A DNA stretch of 64,000 nucleotides, from the NCBI GenBank assembly GCA_024867545.1, contig JANFNE010000034.1:535029-599028 (forward strand), given 5' to 3'. The DNA comes from Phytopythium helicoides (Eukaryota; Oomycota; Peronosporomycetes; Pythiales; Pythiaceae). Under the pieces are notes generated by a model. It was not told where the DNA came from and did not search any database. It worked only from the letters and a program-made list of their open reading frames with translations. The translations under genes and the position numbers were made by a program. Below, in pieces: positions 20,532 to 29,242 of this stretch (positions are counted from its first letter, which is position 1; each line of letters begins with the position of its first letter).

Positions 20532-23291
20532 ATGGAGCGCGCGCCTCGCCGCGCTCGCCCGTGGCTGCCGCGGCGCCTGCTGCTGGCCTCGCTGCTGCTC
20601 GCAGGAGCGGCCGAGGCGCGCCGCGCGCTCGCGCACCCGTCCAAGCGTGAGTTTTTTTTTTCTCGGCCTTTCTGCGGTTTCTGCTGCTTGGGGACGTGCT
20701 GACGGAGTGCTGGGCAGCGCGCGACGTGGAGATCCGCGTGCAGGACTTCAGCTTCTCGCGTGCGTGGGCTTGAGCGCGTTCAGGAGGCTGCGGGAGCGCT
20801 GACGGGGCGTGTTTCGATGGCTGCAGACGGACCTGCGAGCAGCAAGCACATCGCGATCGACAAGAGGGACATCAAGGGATCGGAGCTGGACCCGTTTGAG
20901 ATCCCAGGTGAGCCGAGAAGTGGCTTCGTTTTTGCCGCGCTGTGCCGAGGAGCTGATTGGTTACCTTGAATGCGGACAGGGATGGAAGACAATGCTGTTG
21001 ACAAGTTGGCGCAGAAGCGGTGGGAGGCCGCGCTGGCAGCGCACCAGAAGGCGCATGAAGAGCCCAAGGCAAAAGAGGAGGCGCGCCAAAAGGTTGAGCA
21101 AGTGCCGCGGGCCGAGGTGCAGGAGCGTCCGCCGAAGCGGAGTCGACAGCCAGAGGTGGAGCTACTGCAGCAGGAAGAGGAGGAGTGGCTGCAGCACGAG
21201 ATGGCGTATACGAGCGAGGACTGGTGGTGGACGCCGCAGGCGACGGAAAAGTCGGAGCTGACGGTGCAGGAGCAGGCGGCAGTGTTGACTGTCGTGGTCT
21301 CAGGTCTCGCGGTGCTTGCGCTCGTTGTGGCGGCAGTGTACCACCTGCTTTCATTTTCATGGCGCGCTATCCGCGAACACCGCCTGATGAGTCGGCTCTT
21401 CTCGGAAAAAGACCCAGACAAGCTGGACGAGAGCATCAAAAACTTCCCGATCCGCTCGTCGCTGCTCATTAAGCATGTTGCGTCTGTTCGATTGCGCCAT
21501 ATTCGCGTGGTCACGAATGCCCAAAACCTTCGCGAGCAACTCGAACTCATTACGTTCGACGAGGAAACACTGGAGTTGTCGCCACTCCCAGCGCATCCGT
21601 CTACGTCAAAGACCATGACATTTGCGGACATCCTGAGCAAGGTGGAGGAAATCAGCTGCACAGGAGACCAAGTCGCCACAGAGCTGATGAAGTTGGTTGT
21701 CCCTCCTCAATGCTCTGGATATGTGGACCTCAAGATCTGGCAGCAAGCGAACGACGACGCTATTCAATCGTTACAGAAGCAGGCAGCACGAGTGCACGAG
21801 ATATCTTCGCGTCTTGGCGACGTCCTCATGGCAAAGTTGGACGCTGGGGAAGTGATCGAGAAGACCAAGTTCATGTCCTTGATTGCATCTTTGCGTCAGA
21901 ACACGGCAAAGCAGAACGACAACGAGCCTTCGTACCGCCAGTGGAGCACAAGCAGTATGTCAAGCAATAGCGATAAAGACGAGCTTGGCTTCTTCCTCAA
22001 GGCGTTTGAAAAAGTGAACAAGCAGCAACAAATCAAGGCTGAATTGCAGACCGCTATGGAATCGTTTAGCAAGAGTGCAGCCGACAACCACCAGGGCGAG
22101 CTGATTCGGGTCGATGATAATGGAGGGCGTCCACAAATGTTCGGGAACACTGTCAGCGCGCTGGTTACTCGCCGTCTTGAGCAAACTGTGGATAACGCTG
22201 AGGTGTTGGGCATTACTCACATCCCAGAGGTCGAGCACGCTCAATGTATGCTCGAAGATGTGCGCCGTGACGCCTTCTGCGCATCGATTGTGAACCGCGA
22301 CTCAAAAGACTTCGATAACGTGCAGGCGCTCGCTCGCAACTTTGTTGATATGGGTGCAGAGCGCAAGGACGCGATCCTCAAGGCTGGTGAGATTGTAGCG
22401 AACCGCTCGAACACGCTGATTCTCGTCAACAGTTTGCGTGGCATGTTCGACGAGCTACGCAAGCGCGACATTATAAAGATGAACGAACGGCGCCAGCGGG
22501 ACCGTATCAAGGCGGAAGAGAAACGCAATCGCATGCAGCAAAAATTCCAGTACAAACAGCAGCTAATCGCCGAAAAGATTGAGCAGGCACGGCTGGCTCA
22601 AAAGCAGAAAGAAGAGGAGGAGCGACAGCGCCGACTGGAGGTAGAGCGTCAGGAATGGCTTCTCCAGCGACGAGAAGAACGTTCGGAGTTTGTCTGGCGT
22701 ATCACCAAGATCGACGTGCTCATTGTTCTTGTCGTGATGGCGATTGTGTTTTTCGAGAATTTGCGCCAGCTCGCGTTTGTCAAGCCTCTGTGTAGCCCTG
22801 ATGACGAGAAGAAGTGGTGGATGATTTCATGGTGGACACCGGACTCGCTATCTGTTTTCAGCTGCGAGCTCGCATACGGGTTCAAGATCGTTGGCATCTT
22901 GCTCGTTCTTGGGCTCGTATTCTTCGTGTTCGCGCAGCTCAATATCGTGGTCGCGGTGCTGCCAATTGTCGGCGCCGTGGTTCTCTACTACCTCCGTGCC
23001 GAGTGGATGAATATGCTATTGCGACTGCCGCTGCTGCTAGTCATATATGCCTTCAACTCGGCAGTGCTGTACGGGGCGAATAAGGGGGAAGACCATCCTC
23101 ACTTTCACGCTCACAAGAGGCGCGCATTGTTGTATCTACTGTTCCCCGTGGCGTCTCTCGCACTAACGCTCGTCACGAGCGTCGCCATCGCGTGCGACGA
23201 CCCGGAGCAATGTGTCGAAGATGCTTATGATACGGCTGTACCGGTGCTCGAGGGTCTATGGACCATGATTCGCGGTGCGTATCGGTTATGA
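20532..23291 (+). CDS. Orphan signal-peptide/multi-TM coiled-coil protein, paralogue B
   Basis: Same exon plan as the gene before it: 20532-20646, 20718-20759, 20827-20907 and 20980-23291, all introns phase 1 with GT-AG ends, encoding 849 residues. Exon 1 is a signal peptide (PRRLLLASLLLAGAAEA). Exon 2 reads DVEIRVQDFSFS. A Lys/Glu-rich lumenal stretch leads to a membrane helix near residues 179-205 (AAVLTVVVSGLAVLALVV). The cytosolic part of about 380 residues is helical and charged. A long Arg/Glu/Gln coiled coil (about 580-645) runs directly into a cluster of four to six helices at about 658-808, and the end is acidic with Cys. The additional C-terminal membrane module is absent from paralogue A. 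Role unknown; an organelle-membrane or tethering protein would fit the topology. Confidence 0.7.
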
Positions 23292-23571
23292 TTCCGTGGC
23301 GGCATGTACAGTACCCTAGTTAGCTGTCAGCTTGTGCCTGCTGGCAGATTTTTGTTATTTGGGCTTCTGGTGGGGTGCTATCGACGCTGCCAACTTTCCG
23401 CGATCAGTCAATCAATCAATCATCAGTCCAATCAAAGTGTTCCCTGCCCAACACGTGCTGCACGGCTTTCATTTTTATAGTTTAGATTTTACACGATCGT
23501 GATTTGTTCATGGTCATGACAGACCATCCGAAGCTGGGTTGCCAGTGCAGTTTGCGCGGGGAGAGAACGTC

Positions 23572-24971
23572 TCAGGTGAAGATGACGCACAGCACGGCAG
23601 CAAGAGTGCCGGCGGCAGCGGCGATCGCCACTGTTGCGTACGACTCATCCAAGTCAACTGGGAGGGTGGCGCCAGCGGCGACACTGCACGGCATCTCCCG
23701 GACAATCGGCGGCGGGATCTGCGGCATCACAGCAGCCTTGTGCTCACGCTTCTTGCGTTTGCGGAGGCTGCGTGTCCCGCTCTTCCCTGCAGTGTGCCGA
23801 TTCTTGTGCATTGGAGCAGGAGCGGTCACAGGCGAATCACGAATCTCGTCCTCATCGGCGTCGTCAGTTTCGGCGCTAGAAAGATGGCTGCTCTCCGACA
23901 AGCGCGAGGATGCAGACTCCTGCTCCTCGTGGTGAGGGTACTCTTTTCGAGCACCACCGGCTGGCGATGTGTTTGGACTGTGCTCGCTAAAGTCTTCGTC
24001 TTCAGTTTCACTGTCCAAAAGTGTGGAAGGCGCAGCGAGCTGTTTTGTGGTGCAACGCAATGTTAGAGCGAGGTCGCACGACAGAGAGCAATCACACCAT
24101 CAACGAACCTCGGGATCGCGGCGGAAAATGTGGTCGCTGTGGCACAGCAATGTCTTGATAAAACACACGCCGAGAGCTTGCAGGTGTGTTGACGCCTCGG
24201 ACACGGACTCGATTGCAGTCGAGAGTTTTCCTCGACCGGTTTTGCTGTCGCCTCCTTCCAGGTCTTCAATGAGGATGAACTTGTGGTGATGACAGCTCAT
24301 GAACTTGGTCAATGCCTGTGACACCCAGCCAGTGTGTGAGCTCCGAGTTTACGGCCATGGCTACCTAGTGGCGCATCTCCTAACGACGCCTTGCTCACCA
24401 TCTCGGATGAATTGTAGAGTTCCTGTAGTAGGGACGTAAGCGCCTCGAGGCAGTCTCGCTGCTCGATGCTGAGCGAGTCGACGGCGTTCACGAGCGGGTA
24501 CAGCAGCGCCGGGGACACGGCCTTGAGCACCTTGCCAGTCGTGAGCAGGTACTCGAGCGTGGAGCGCACCATGTCTGCGGGTCCGCACGCGACGAGCGGC
24601 TCGTGCAGCCTCGCGAGGTACGAGGCCAGCAGCGCGGCCATCACTCTGAGCTGTGCCACGCCCTCTTGCTGGCGGAAGAAGCGCTTGATGAGCAGGAACG
24701 CTCGGTGCTCTGGCAGCAGCCCGTCGAACTGGTTGCTCTCTGCCTCGCGCGCAACCCACGCCGCCAGCAAGTCATCGAGCTGCTCGGCGGCAATCCTTTC
24801 AGCCGGCTGGGGCTGCAAGCCGACCACGAACAGCGGGACGAGGTCGTCGACCGCCTCCGCGAGCGAGCGAGAGAGGCAGGCCGCCAGGTAGAGCGCGAGG
24901 ATGCGGATGAGGTGCAGCAGCAGCACCGGGTCGGCGTCCGGCCGCGAGAGCTGGGGGGCCGAGCGCGCCAT
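23572..24971 (-). CDS. Tail-anchored orphan protein, three exons
   Basis: Not recognised. Exons on the minus strand are 24971-24399, 24315-24109 and 24039-23572, giving 415 residues. Both introns are phase 0; donor GTGAGC for the first, GTTCGT for the second, which also has a CTAAC branch site. The start at 24971 (MARSAPQLSRPDADP) is the ATG that begins the helical part. Residues 1-190 are all-alpha (HEAT- or ENTH-like by eye, uncertain). Exon 2 contains FMSCHHHKFILIEDLEGGD. Exon 3 is acidic and Ser-rich with a basic RKRKKREHK patch, ending in one hydrophobic helix (ATVAIAAAAGTLAAVLCVIF) and Thr, the layout of a tail-anchored ER, mitochondrial or peroxisomal membrane protein. The first half resembles trafficking adaptors only in composition. 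Confidence 0.7.
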
Positions 24972-25638
24972 GGCGGAGGGAGCGGGCCAGTCGCCGAGTG
25001 AGTCGGAGCTGCAGCAACTAACTGCAGTGAGCGCTGCCCGCCGTTTATTAATGGCGCGCACGCGCTGCTGCTGGCCGCTTCGCCGACGCTGACACGGCCG
25101 CGCAATGGCTGCCCGCCGTTTATTAATGGCGCGCACGCGCTGCTGCTGGCCGCTTCGCCGACGCTGACACGGCCGCGCAATGAGCTGCACCAACGAAAAT
25201 AGCCGCTCGCTGAGACCGAGCCTGTCGGTGGACCAGCTGGTGGTTTTTTTGCGGCGAATGCGGTTTTCGACCAATCGCAGGCTGGTTGAAGTCGCCAGCT
25301 GGCGCGCTGATTGGCTGGATCTGAGAAAAAGCATCACGACTGGTTTTGTTAGGTGCGTCGAGATCGTATGGTTGGCTGAAAAGGACGCGCGAACTGCGCT
25401 TTCCGCCAATGAAAACGCGTTCTTCCACTTGAGTGACGTAAGGACCACAACAATGACGCACATCCTCCCCCCATACAAAACGCAAGATGTGAGTCAATGC
25501 CTCGTCTGTCCGTGCGCGTGTCACGGATTGTAGCTGCTCGTGGTCCGAAGATGAGCGGCTCACTTCGCCCCCTTGCGGAGCTCGACGGGCGCGGGGATTG
25601 CGCCACTGCCGAGCCGACGGACGAGCCGGCAGACGGAG
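24972..25638. promoter_or_regulatory. Bidirectional promoter region with CCAAT boxes
   Basis: 667 bases between the divergent tail-anchored gene and the first SDR gene. It holds a perfect 75-bp tandem duplication at its left and CCAAT-type boxes at 25271-25275, 25310-25314 (reverse) and 25406-25410. The boxes sit about 230-370 bases before the SDR ATG. Confidence 0.45.
25033..25182. repeat. Perfect tandem duplication, 2 x 75 bp
   Basis: 25033-25107 and 25108-25182 are identical at all 75 positions. The unit contains a TTTATTAATGG core and GC-rich flanks and starts 62 bases upstream of the minus-strand ATG at 24971. Perfect identity implies a recent duplication. Confidence 0.95.
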
Positions 25639-26652
25639 ATGACGCCCGAGAGCGCGATGGCCGTGGCGCTCAAGTTCCCGCACGTGCTGGCGCTGGTGCT
25701 GCTGGTGCTGGCGCAGACGGCTCCGGGGCTCGTGCTGCTGCTGCTCGAGGCCGCGCTCGCGTTTTACCTGCTGCTGGCGGCGGTCGCCATCGCGCTCACC
25801 GAGTACCACAAGTGGCACTTTCGCGCCGTGCAGCCGGCGCATGGAAGGTATGCGCTCGTGACGGGAGCGTCGTCGGGTCTTGGCAAGGAGATGGCGCTGC
25901 AGCTAGCGGAGAAGAAGTTCCCGGTGGTGTTGGCGTCGAGGTCCGAGGCGACGCTGGCGCGGCTTGCGAAGGAGATTTCGGAGGCGAATGGTGTGGACGC
26001 GCTGTACTGCGCGTGTGACTTGTCGACTCATGAAGGTGTGAAGAAGTTGGAGCAGTTTGTTCGTGAGAAGGAGCTGGTCATCGACATCCTCATCAACAAC
26101 GCGGGGACGTCAGTGAACGGAGACTTCATGGACCTGAATGCTGAAGAAGTGGAGCACTTGTTGGCTTTGGATGTGGCTGCCATGGTGCGTTTGACACATG
26201 CGATCGTGCCACAGATGGTGAAGCGCGGCATCGGCCATGTGATGAATGTGAGCTCGTTGGCGGGTTACTGTGTGATTCCATGCGCTGCGCTGTACAGCAG
26301 CTCCAAGGCGTTTGTGAGGCATTTCAGCCAAGCTATCGATTATGAGCTGCGGTCGACCGGCGTGTCGGTGACGTGTGCTTGCCCTGGTCCGATCATGTCG
26401 AACTTCGGCAAGGCTGCGAACTGCGAGGGTGCTTTGTACTTCAAATCTCCGGGAGCAGTCTGGGAAGCCAAGGACGCAGCAACAGCGGCTCTTGGTGCCA
26501 TGTTTGCCGGCGAGACAATCGCTCATGATTCGTGGTACTCGTACGTAAACGCATTCCTGCTAGGATACTTTGCGCCAGGCCGAACCTCCGCTGCGATCTG
26601 TGCGATTCACCAGTATCCACTGAGCGAGACGATCAAGCTGCTTCGACGCTGA
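25639..26652 (+). CDS. Membrane-anchored short-chain dehydrogenase/reductase 1
   Basis: NAD(P)(H)-dependent oxidoreductase of the classical SDR family, 337 residues, starting at MTPESAMAVALKFP (the longer frame has no upstream ATG). One or two hydrophobic helices (residues about 10-50) anchor the N-terminus, as in ER-bound steroid or acyl-CoA reductases. The Rossmann motif TGASSGLG is near residue 74, NNAG near 153, and the catalytic YSSSK near 218 follows the active-site Ser in NVSS. Substrate cannot be told from sequence. Codons 55-154 are nearly identical in DNA to the inverted neighbour at 26839-27876 (one mismatch in 300 bp), while the C-terminal third is clearly different, so substrate choice may differ. 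Confidence 0.9.
   Translation: MTPESAMAVALKFPHVLALVLLVLAQTAPGLVLLLLEAALAFYLLLAAVAIALTEYHKWHFRAVQPAHGRYALVTGASSGLGKEMALQLAEKKFPVVLASRSEATLARLAKEISEANGVDALYCACDLSTHEGVKKLEQFVREKELVIDILINNAGTSVNGDFMDLNAEEVEHLLALDVAAMVRLTHAIVPQMVKRGIGHVMNVSSLAGYCVIPCAALYSSSKAFVRHFSQAIDYELRSTGVSVTCACPGPIMSNFGKAANCEGALYFKSPGAVWEAKDAATAALGAMFAGETIAHDSWYSYVNAFLLGYFAPGRTSAAICAIHQYPLSETIKLLRR
25803..26102 (+). repeat. 300-bp tract, inverted near-perfect copy at 27413-27712
   Basis: 299 of 300 bases match the reverse complement of 27413-27712; the one difference is a synonymous change in a Leu-Ala pair (ctagcg/ctggcg). A second block (about 26148-26258 against 27246-27356) matches with about four changes. Outside these blocks the two SDR genes differ substantially. 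The arms are 1.3 kb apart, so they could also form a large hairpin or promote inversion. Confidence 0.93.
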
Positions 26653-26838
26653 GCATTTCAAGGACAGAGAGAAAATGCAGTGATCGCTTTGCGTCGACTA
26701 CTAGTAGGTAGAGTGTTTCCGAGTATAAGCGAACACAACAAACGGACCGAATGTCGTATAGTACTTGTTCGTCTACAACAAGTACTGCCTAGAAAAATCA
26801 TATCTCAGGCAAACTCGGCAGATTTCAAACGGCCTGAG

Positions 26839-27876
26839 TCAATGCGGCTCTGCTGACCGACTAGTGCCCCTCTTGATGAGATTGAATGCCTCGCTCGGCG
26901 TGTTCTGGTTGATGGCGCAGAACGCGGCACTAAGAGGCTGCGGTACGATCACATTGAGTGAGACACTAATGTACGGAAACCAGCTATCGTACGCGAGCTT
27001 CTCGCCCACAAACATGGCACGCAGTGCACGTTTCGCGGACTCCATGGGTGTGAGCGCAGTTCCCGGTATGTTGAGGTAGATAGCGCCGTCGCAATTCGCA
27101 GCTTTGCCGAAGTTCGTTAGGACTGGACCGGGGCAGATACAAGTGACCGAAACGCCTGTCCCGCGCAGCTCGTAGTCGACCGCCTGAGTGAACTGCTTCA
27201 CGAACGCCTTGGAACTGCAGTACAACGCCGCAGTGGGGACAACAATCGACCCAGCCATCGAGCTCACATTCATCACATGGCCGATGCCGCGCTTCACCAT
27301 CTGTGGCACGATCGCGTGCGTCAAACGCACCATGGCAGCCACATCCAAAGCCAATAGGTGCTCCACTTCGTCTTCGCTCAGAGACGTTAACTCCGCAGTC
27401 AAAGATGAACCAGCGTTGTTGATGAGGATGTCGATGACCAGCTCCTTCTCACGAACAAACTGCTCCAACTTCTTCACACCTTCATGAGTCGACAAGTCAC
27501 ACGCGCAGTACAGCGCGTCCACACCATTCGCCTCCGAAATCTCCTTCGCAAGCCGCGCCAGCGTCGCCTCGGACCTCGACGCCAACACCACCGGGAACTT
27601 CTTCTCCGCCAGCTGCAGCGCCATCTCCTTGCCAAGACCCGACGACGCTCCCGTCACGAGCGCATACCTTCCATGCGCCGGCTGCACGGCGCGAAAGTGC
27701 CACTTGTGGTACACGTGGAGCGCGACATTGAGCACAACCAGCAGTAGGTAAAAGACGAGCAGCCCTTGGACGAGCAGCAGCAAGAGGCTCGGAGAGATCA
27801 GCGAGAGAACGAGCAGCGCCAGCGCCGCAACGTGCGGAGCTTTCAAAGCCACTTCCAGTACTCGCTCCGGCGTCAT
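26839..27876 (-). CDS. Membrane-anchored short-chain dehydrogenase/reductase 2
   Basis: Second SDR, convergent with the first (186-base gap). The start MTPERVLEVALKAP at 27874-27876 matches the start of SDR 1; in-frame ATGs lie about 30 bases upstream (MMYHSK), so the N-terminus could be nine or ten residues longer. Length 345 residues. N-terminal hydrophobic anchor, TGASSGLG, NNAG, and YCSSK as the catalytic Tyr-Lys pair. Cofactor and catalytic elements are complete. The C-terminal part (TPMESAKRALRAMF, then a tail ending in SRSAEPH) differs from SDR 1. Confidence 0.88.
   Translation of the reverse strand: MTPERVLEVALKAPHVAALALLVLSLISPSLLLLLVQGLLVFYLLLVVLNVALHVYHKWHFRAVQPAHGRYALVTGASSGLGKEMALQLAEKKFPVVLASRSEATLARLAKEISEANGVDALYCACDLSTHEGVKKLEQFVREKELVIDILINNAGSSLTAELTSLSEDEVEHLLALDVAAMVRLTHAIVPQMVKRGIGHVMNVSSMAGSIVVPTAALYCSSKAFVKQFTQAVDYELRGTGVSVTCICPGPVLTNFGKAANCDGAIYLNIPGTALTPMESAKRALRAMFVGEKLAYDSWFPYISVSLNVIVPQPLSAAFCAINQNTPSEAFNLIKRGTSRSAEPH
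27413..27712 (-). repeat. 300-bp tract, inverted partner of 25803-26102
   Basis: It encodes the cofactor-binding half of SDR 2, from HKWHFRAVQPAHG to LINNAG. Its edges are as sharp as in the partner. Confidence 0.93.
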
Positions 27877-28094
27877 CTCGACAATCAACTTGGAATGATA
27901 CATCATCACCCGAGCACGTGATTGGGATGGGCGACGTGGACGCTCCTCCGACACAACACAAGGATCCCTTGCCCATCTAGGGATCGTCATCTCTCCCCAT
28001 GGGATGCTACCGGTAGCCCAACCGGTACCTTCGTAGCAAGCACAAGCACAAGCAGCTCGCCACGTCGCCAGTCTCCAAGTCGCCGCTGCTCGCC

Positions 28095-29123
28095 ATGGCC
28101 GGCAGCTACAGGCGCCGCGAGCGCGTGGGAGTGTCGCTGTCGCTCGCGCACGTCGTCGGCGCGCTGGTGCTCTCGCTCTCGTTCGTCGAGGCCGAGACGG
28201 TCGTGCGCGTGCTGCGCGTGCTGCTGTTTGGTTTCTTCCTGCTGCTCAGCGCCGATCTGGTGCTCACGCGCTACCACCTGTGGCTATTCGAGCCCACGGC
28301 GCCGGAGCTCAAGCGCTATGCGCTGGTGACCGGTGCTTCGGCCGGCATGGGCCGTGATATGGCCTACCTGCTGGCTGAGCAGCGCTACTCGCTGGTGCTC
28401 GCGGCGCGCTCCGAGCAGGTGCTGGAGCGCATGAAGCGGGAGATTGAGCTCGTGCACAAGCCCGTCGAGGTGCTCGTGTGCTCGTGTGATCTGTCCACGC
28501 GCGAGGGCATTGCCAAGCTTATCAAGTTCGTCGAGCAGCAAGAACTCGTGATTGACATCTTGATCAACAACGCCGGCATCTCCATCACCAAGGACTTCGT
28601 CGACATGACAACTGAAGAGATCGACGGACTCATGACGCTCGACATGATGGCGCTCGTGCAGCTCACGCACGCTATCGTGCCCAAGATGATCAAGCGTGGC
28701 GTCGGACGAGTGCTTAACGTGAGCTCCATTGCCGCGTCATTCGTCACGCCCACGGCGGCGGTCTACTCGAGCTCCAAGGCTTTTGTCAGCTCCTTCACGC
28801 AGGCGCTGAGCTACGAGCTGCGCTCTACGGGCGTCACGGCGACATGCTTTGTGCCTGGGCCGGTCGAGACCAACTTTGCCGAGACTGCCAACATTAAGCG
28901 CTCATTCTCGATGGTCATCCCAGGAATCCAGAACCATTCCAAGGACGCCGCTAAGGTCGCGCTCGACGCCATGTTCAACGCCGACATCATCCGGCACGAC
29001 TCCTGGTTCTCTTTTATGTCAGCTGCTGCTGCGCGCGTGGTGCTCCCGCCACGTATCAGTGGTGCTATTGGTGCTGCAGGTATGCAGGATCCATCCAGGC
29101 TCTGGTGGGTCCTCAAGCGGTGA
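28095..29123 (+). CDS. Membrane-anchored short-chain dehydrogenase/reductase 3
   Basis: Third SDR of the group, 342 residues, divergent from SDR 2 with only 218 bases between the start codons (shared promoter). N-terminal helices (ALVLSLSFVEAE, LLFGFFLLLSADLVL) anchor the protein. Motifs: TGASAGMG, NNAG, NVSS and YSSSK. It keeps the family's C-terminal pattern (PGPVETNFAETANI, HDSWFSFM) but is much more diverged from SDR 1 and 2 in both protein and DNA and shares no identical tract with them, so it is the older branch or has escaped conversion. Confidence 0.9.
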   Translation: MAGSYRRRERVGVSLSLAHVVGALVLSLSFVEAETVVRVLRVLLFGFFLLLSADLVLTRYHLWLFEPTAPELKRYALVTGASAGMGRDMAYLLAEQRYSLVLAARSEQVLERMKREIELVHKPVEVLVCSCDLSTREGIAKLIKFVEQQELVIDILINNAGISITKDFVDMTTEEIDGLMTLDMMALVQLTHAIVPKMIKRGVGRVLNVSSIAASFVTPTAAVYSSSKAFVSSFTQALSYELRSTGVTATCFVPGPVETNFAETANIKRSFSMVIPGIQNHSKDAAKVALDAMFNADIIRHDSWFSFMSAAAARVVLPPRISGAIGAAGMQDPSRLWWVLKR

Positions 29124-29242
29124 GTTGAATGTTCTGTACAGAATGGTGAAAGCCTGAAATTGGAAGCTGCTTGTATGTGGCAACTATTGGTCAATAGAGT
29201 CACTTGCAATACGCATGCATTCAAATTCTGCACTCAAAACAC

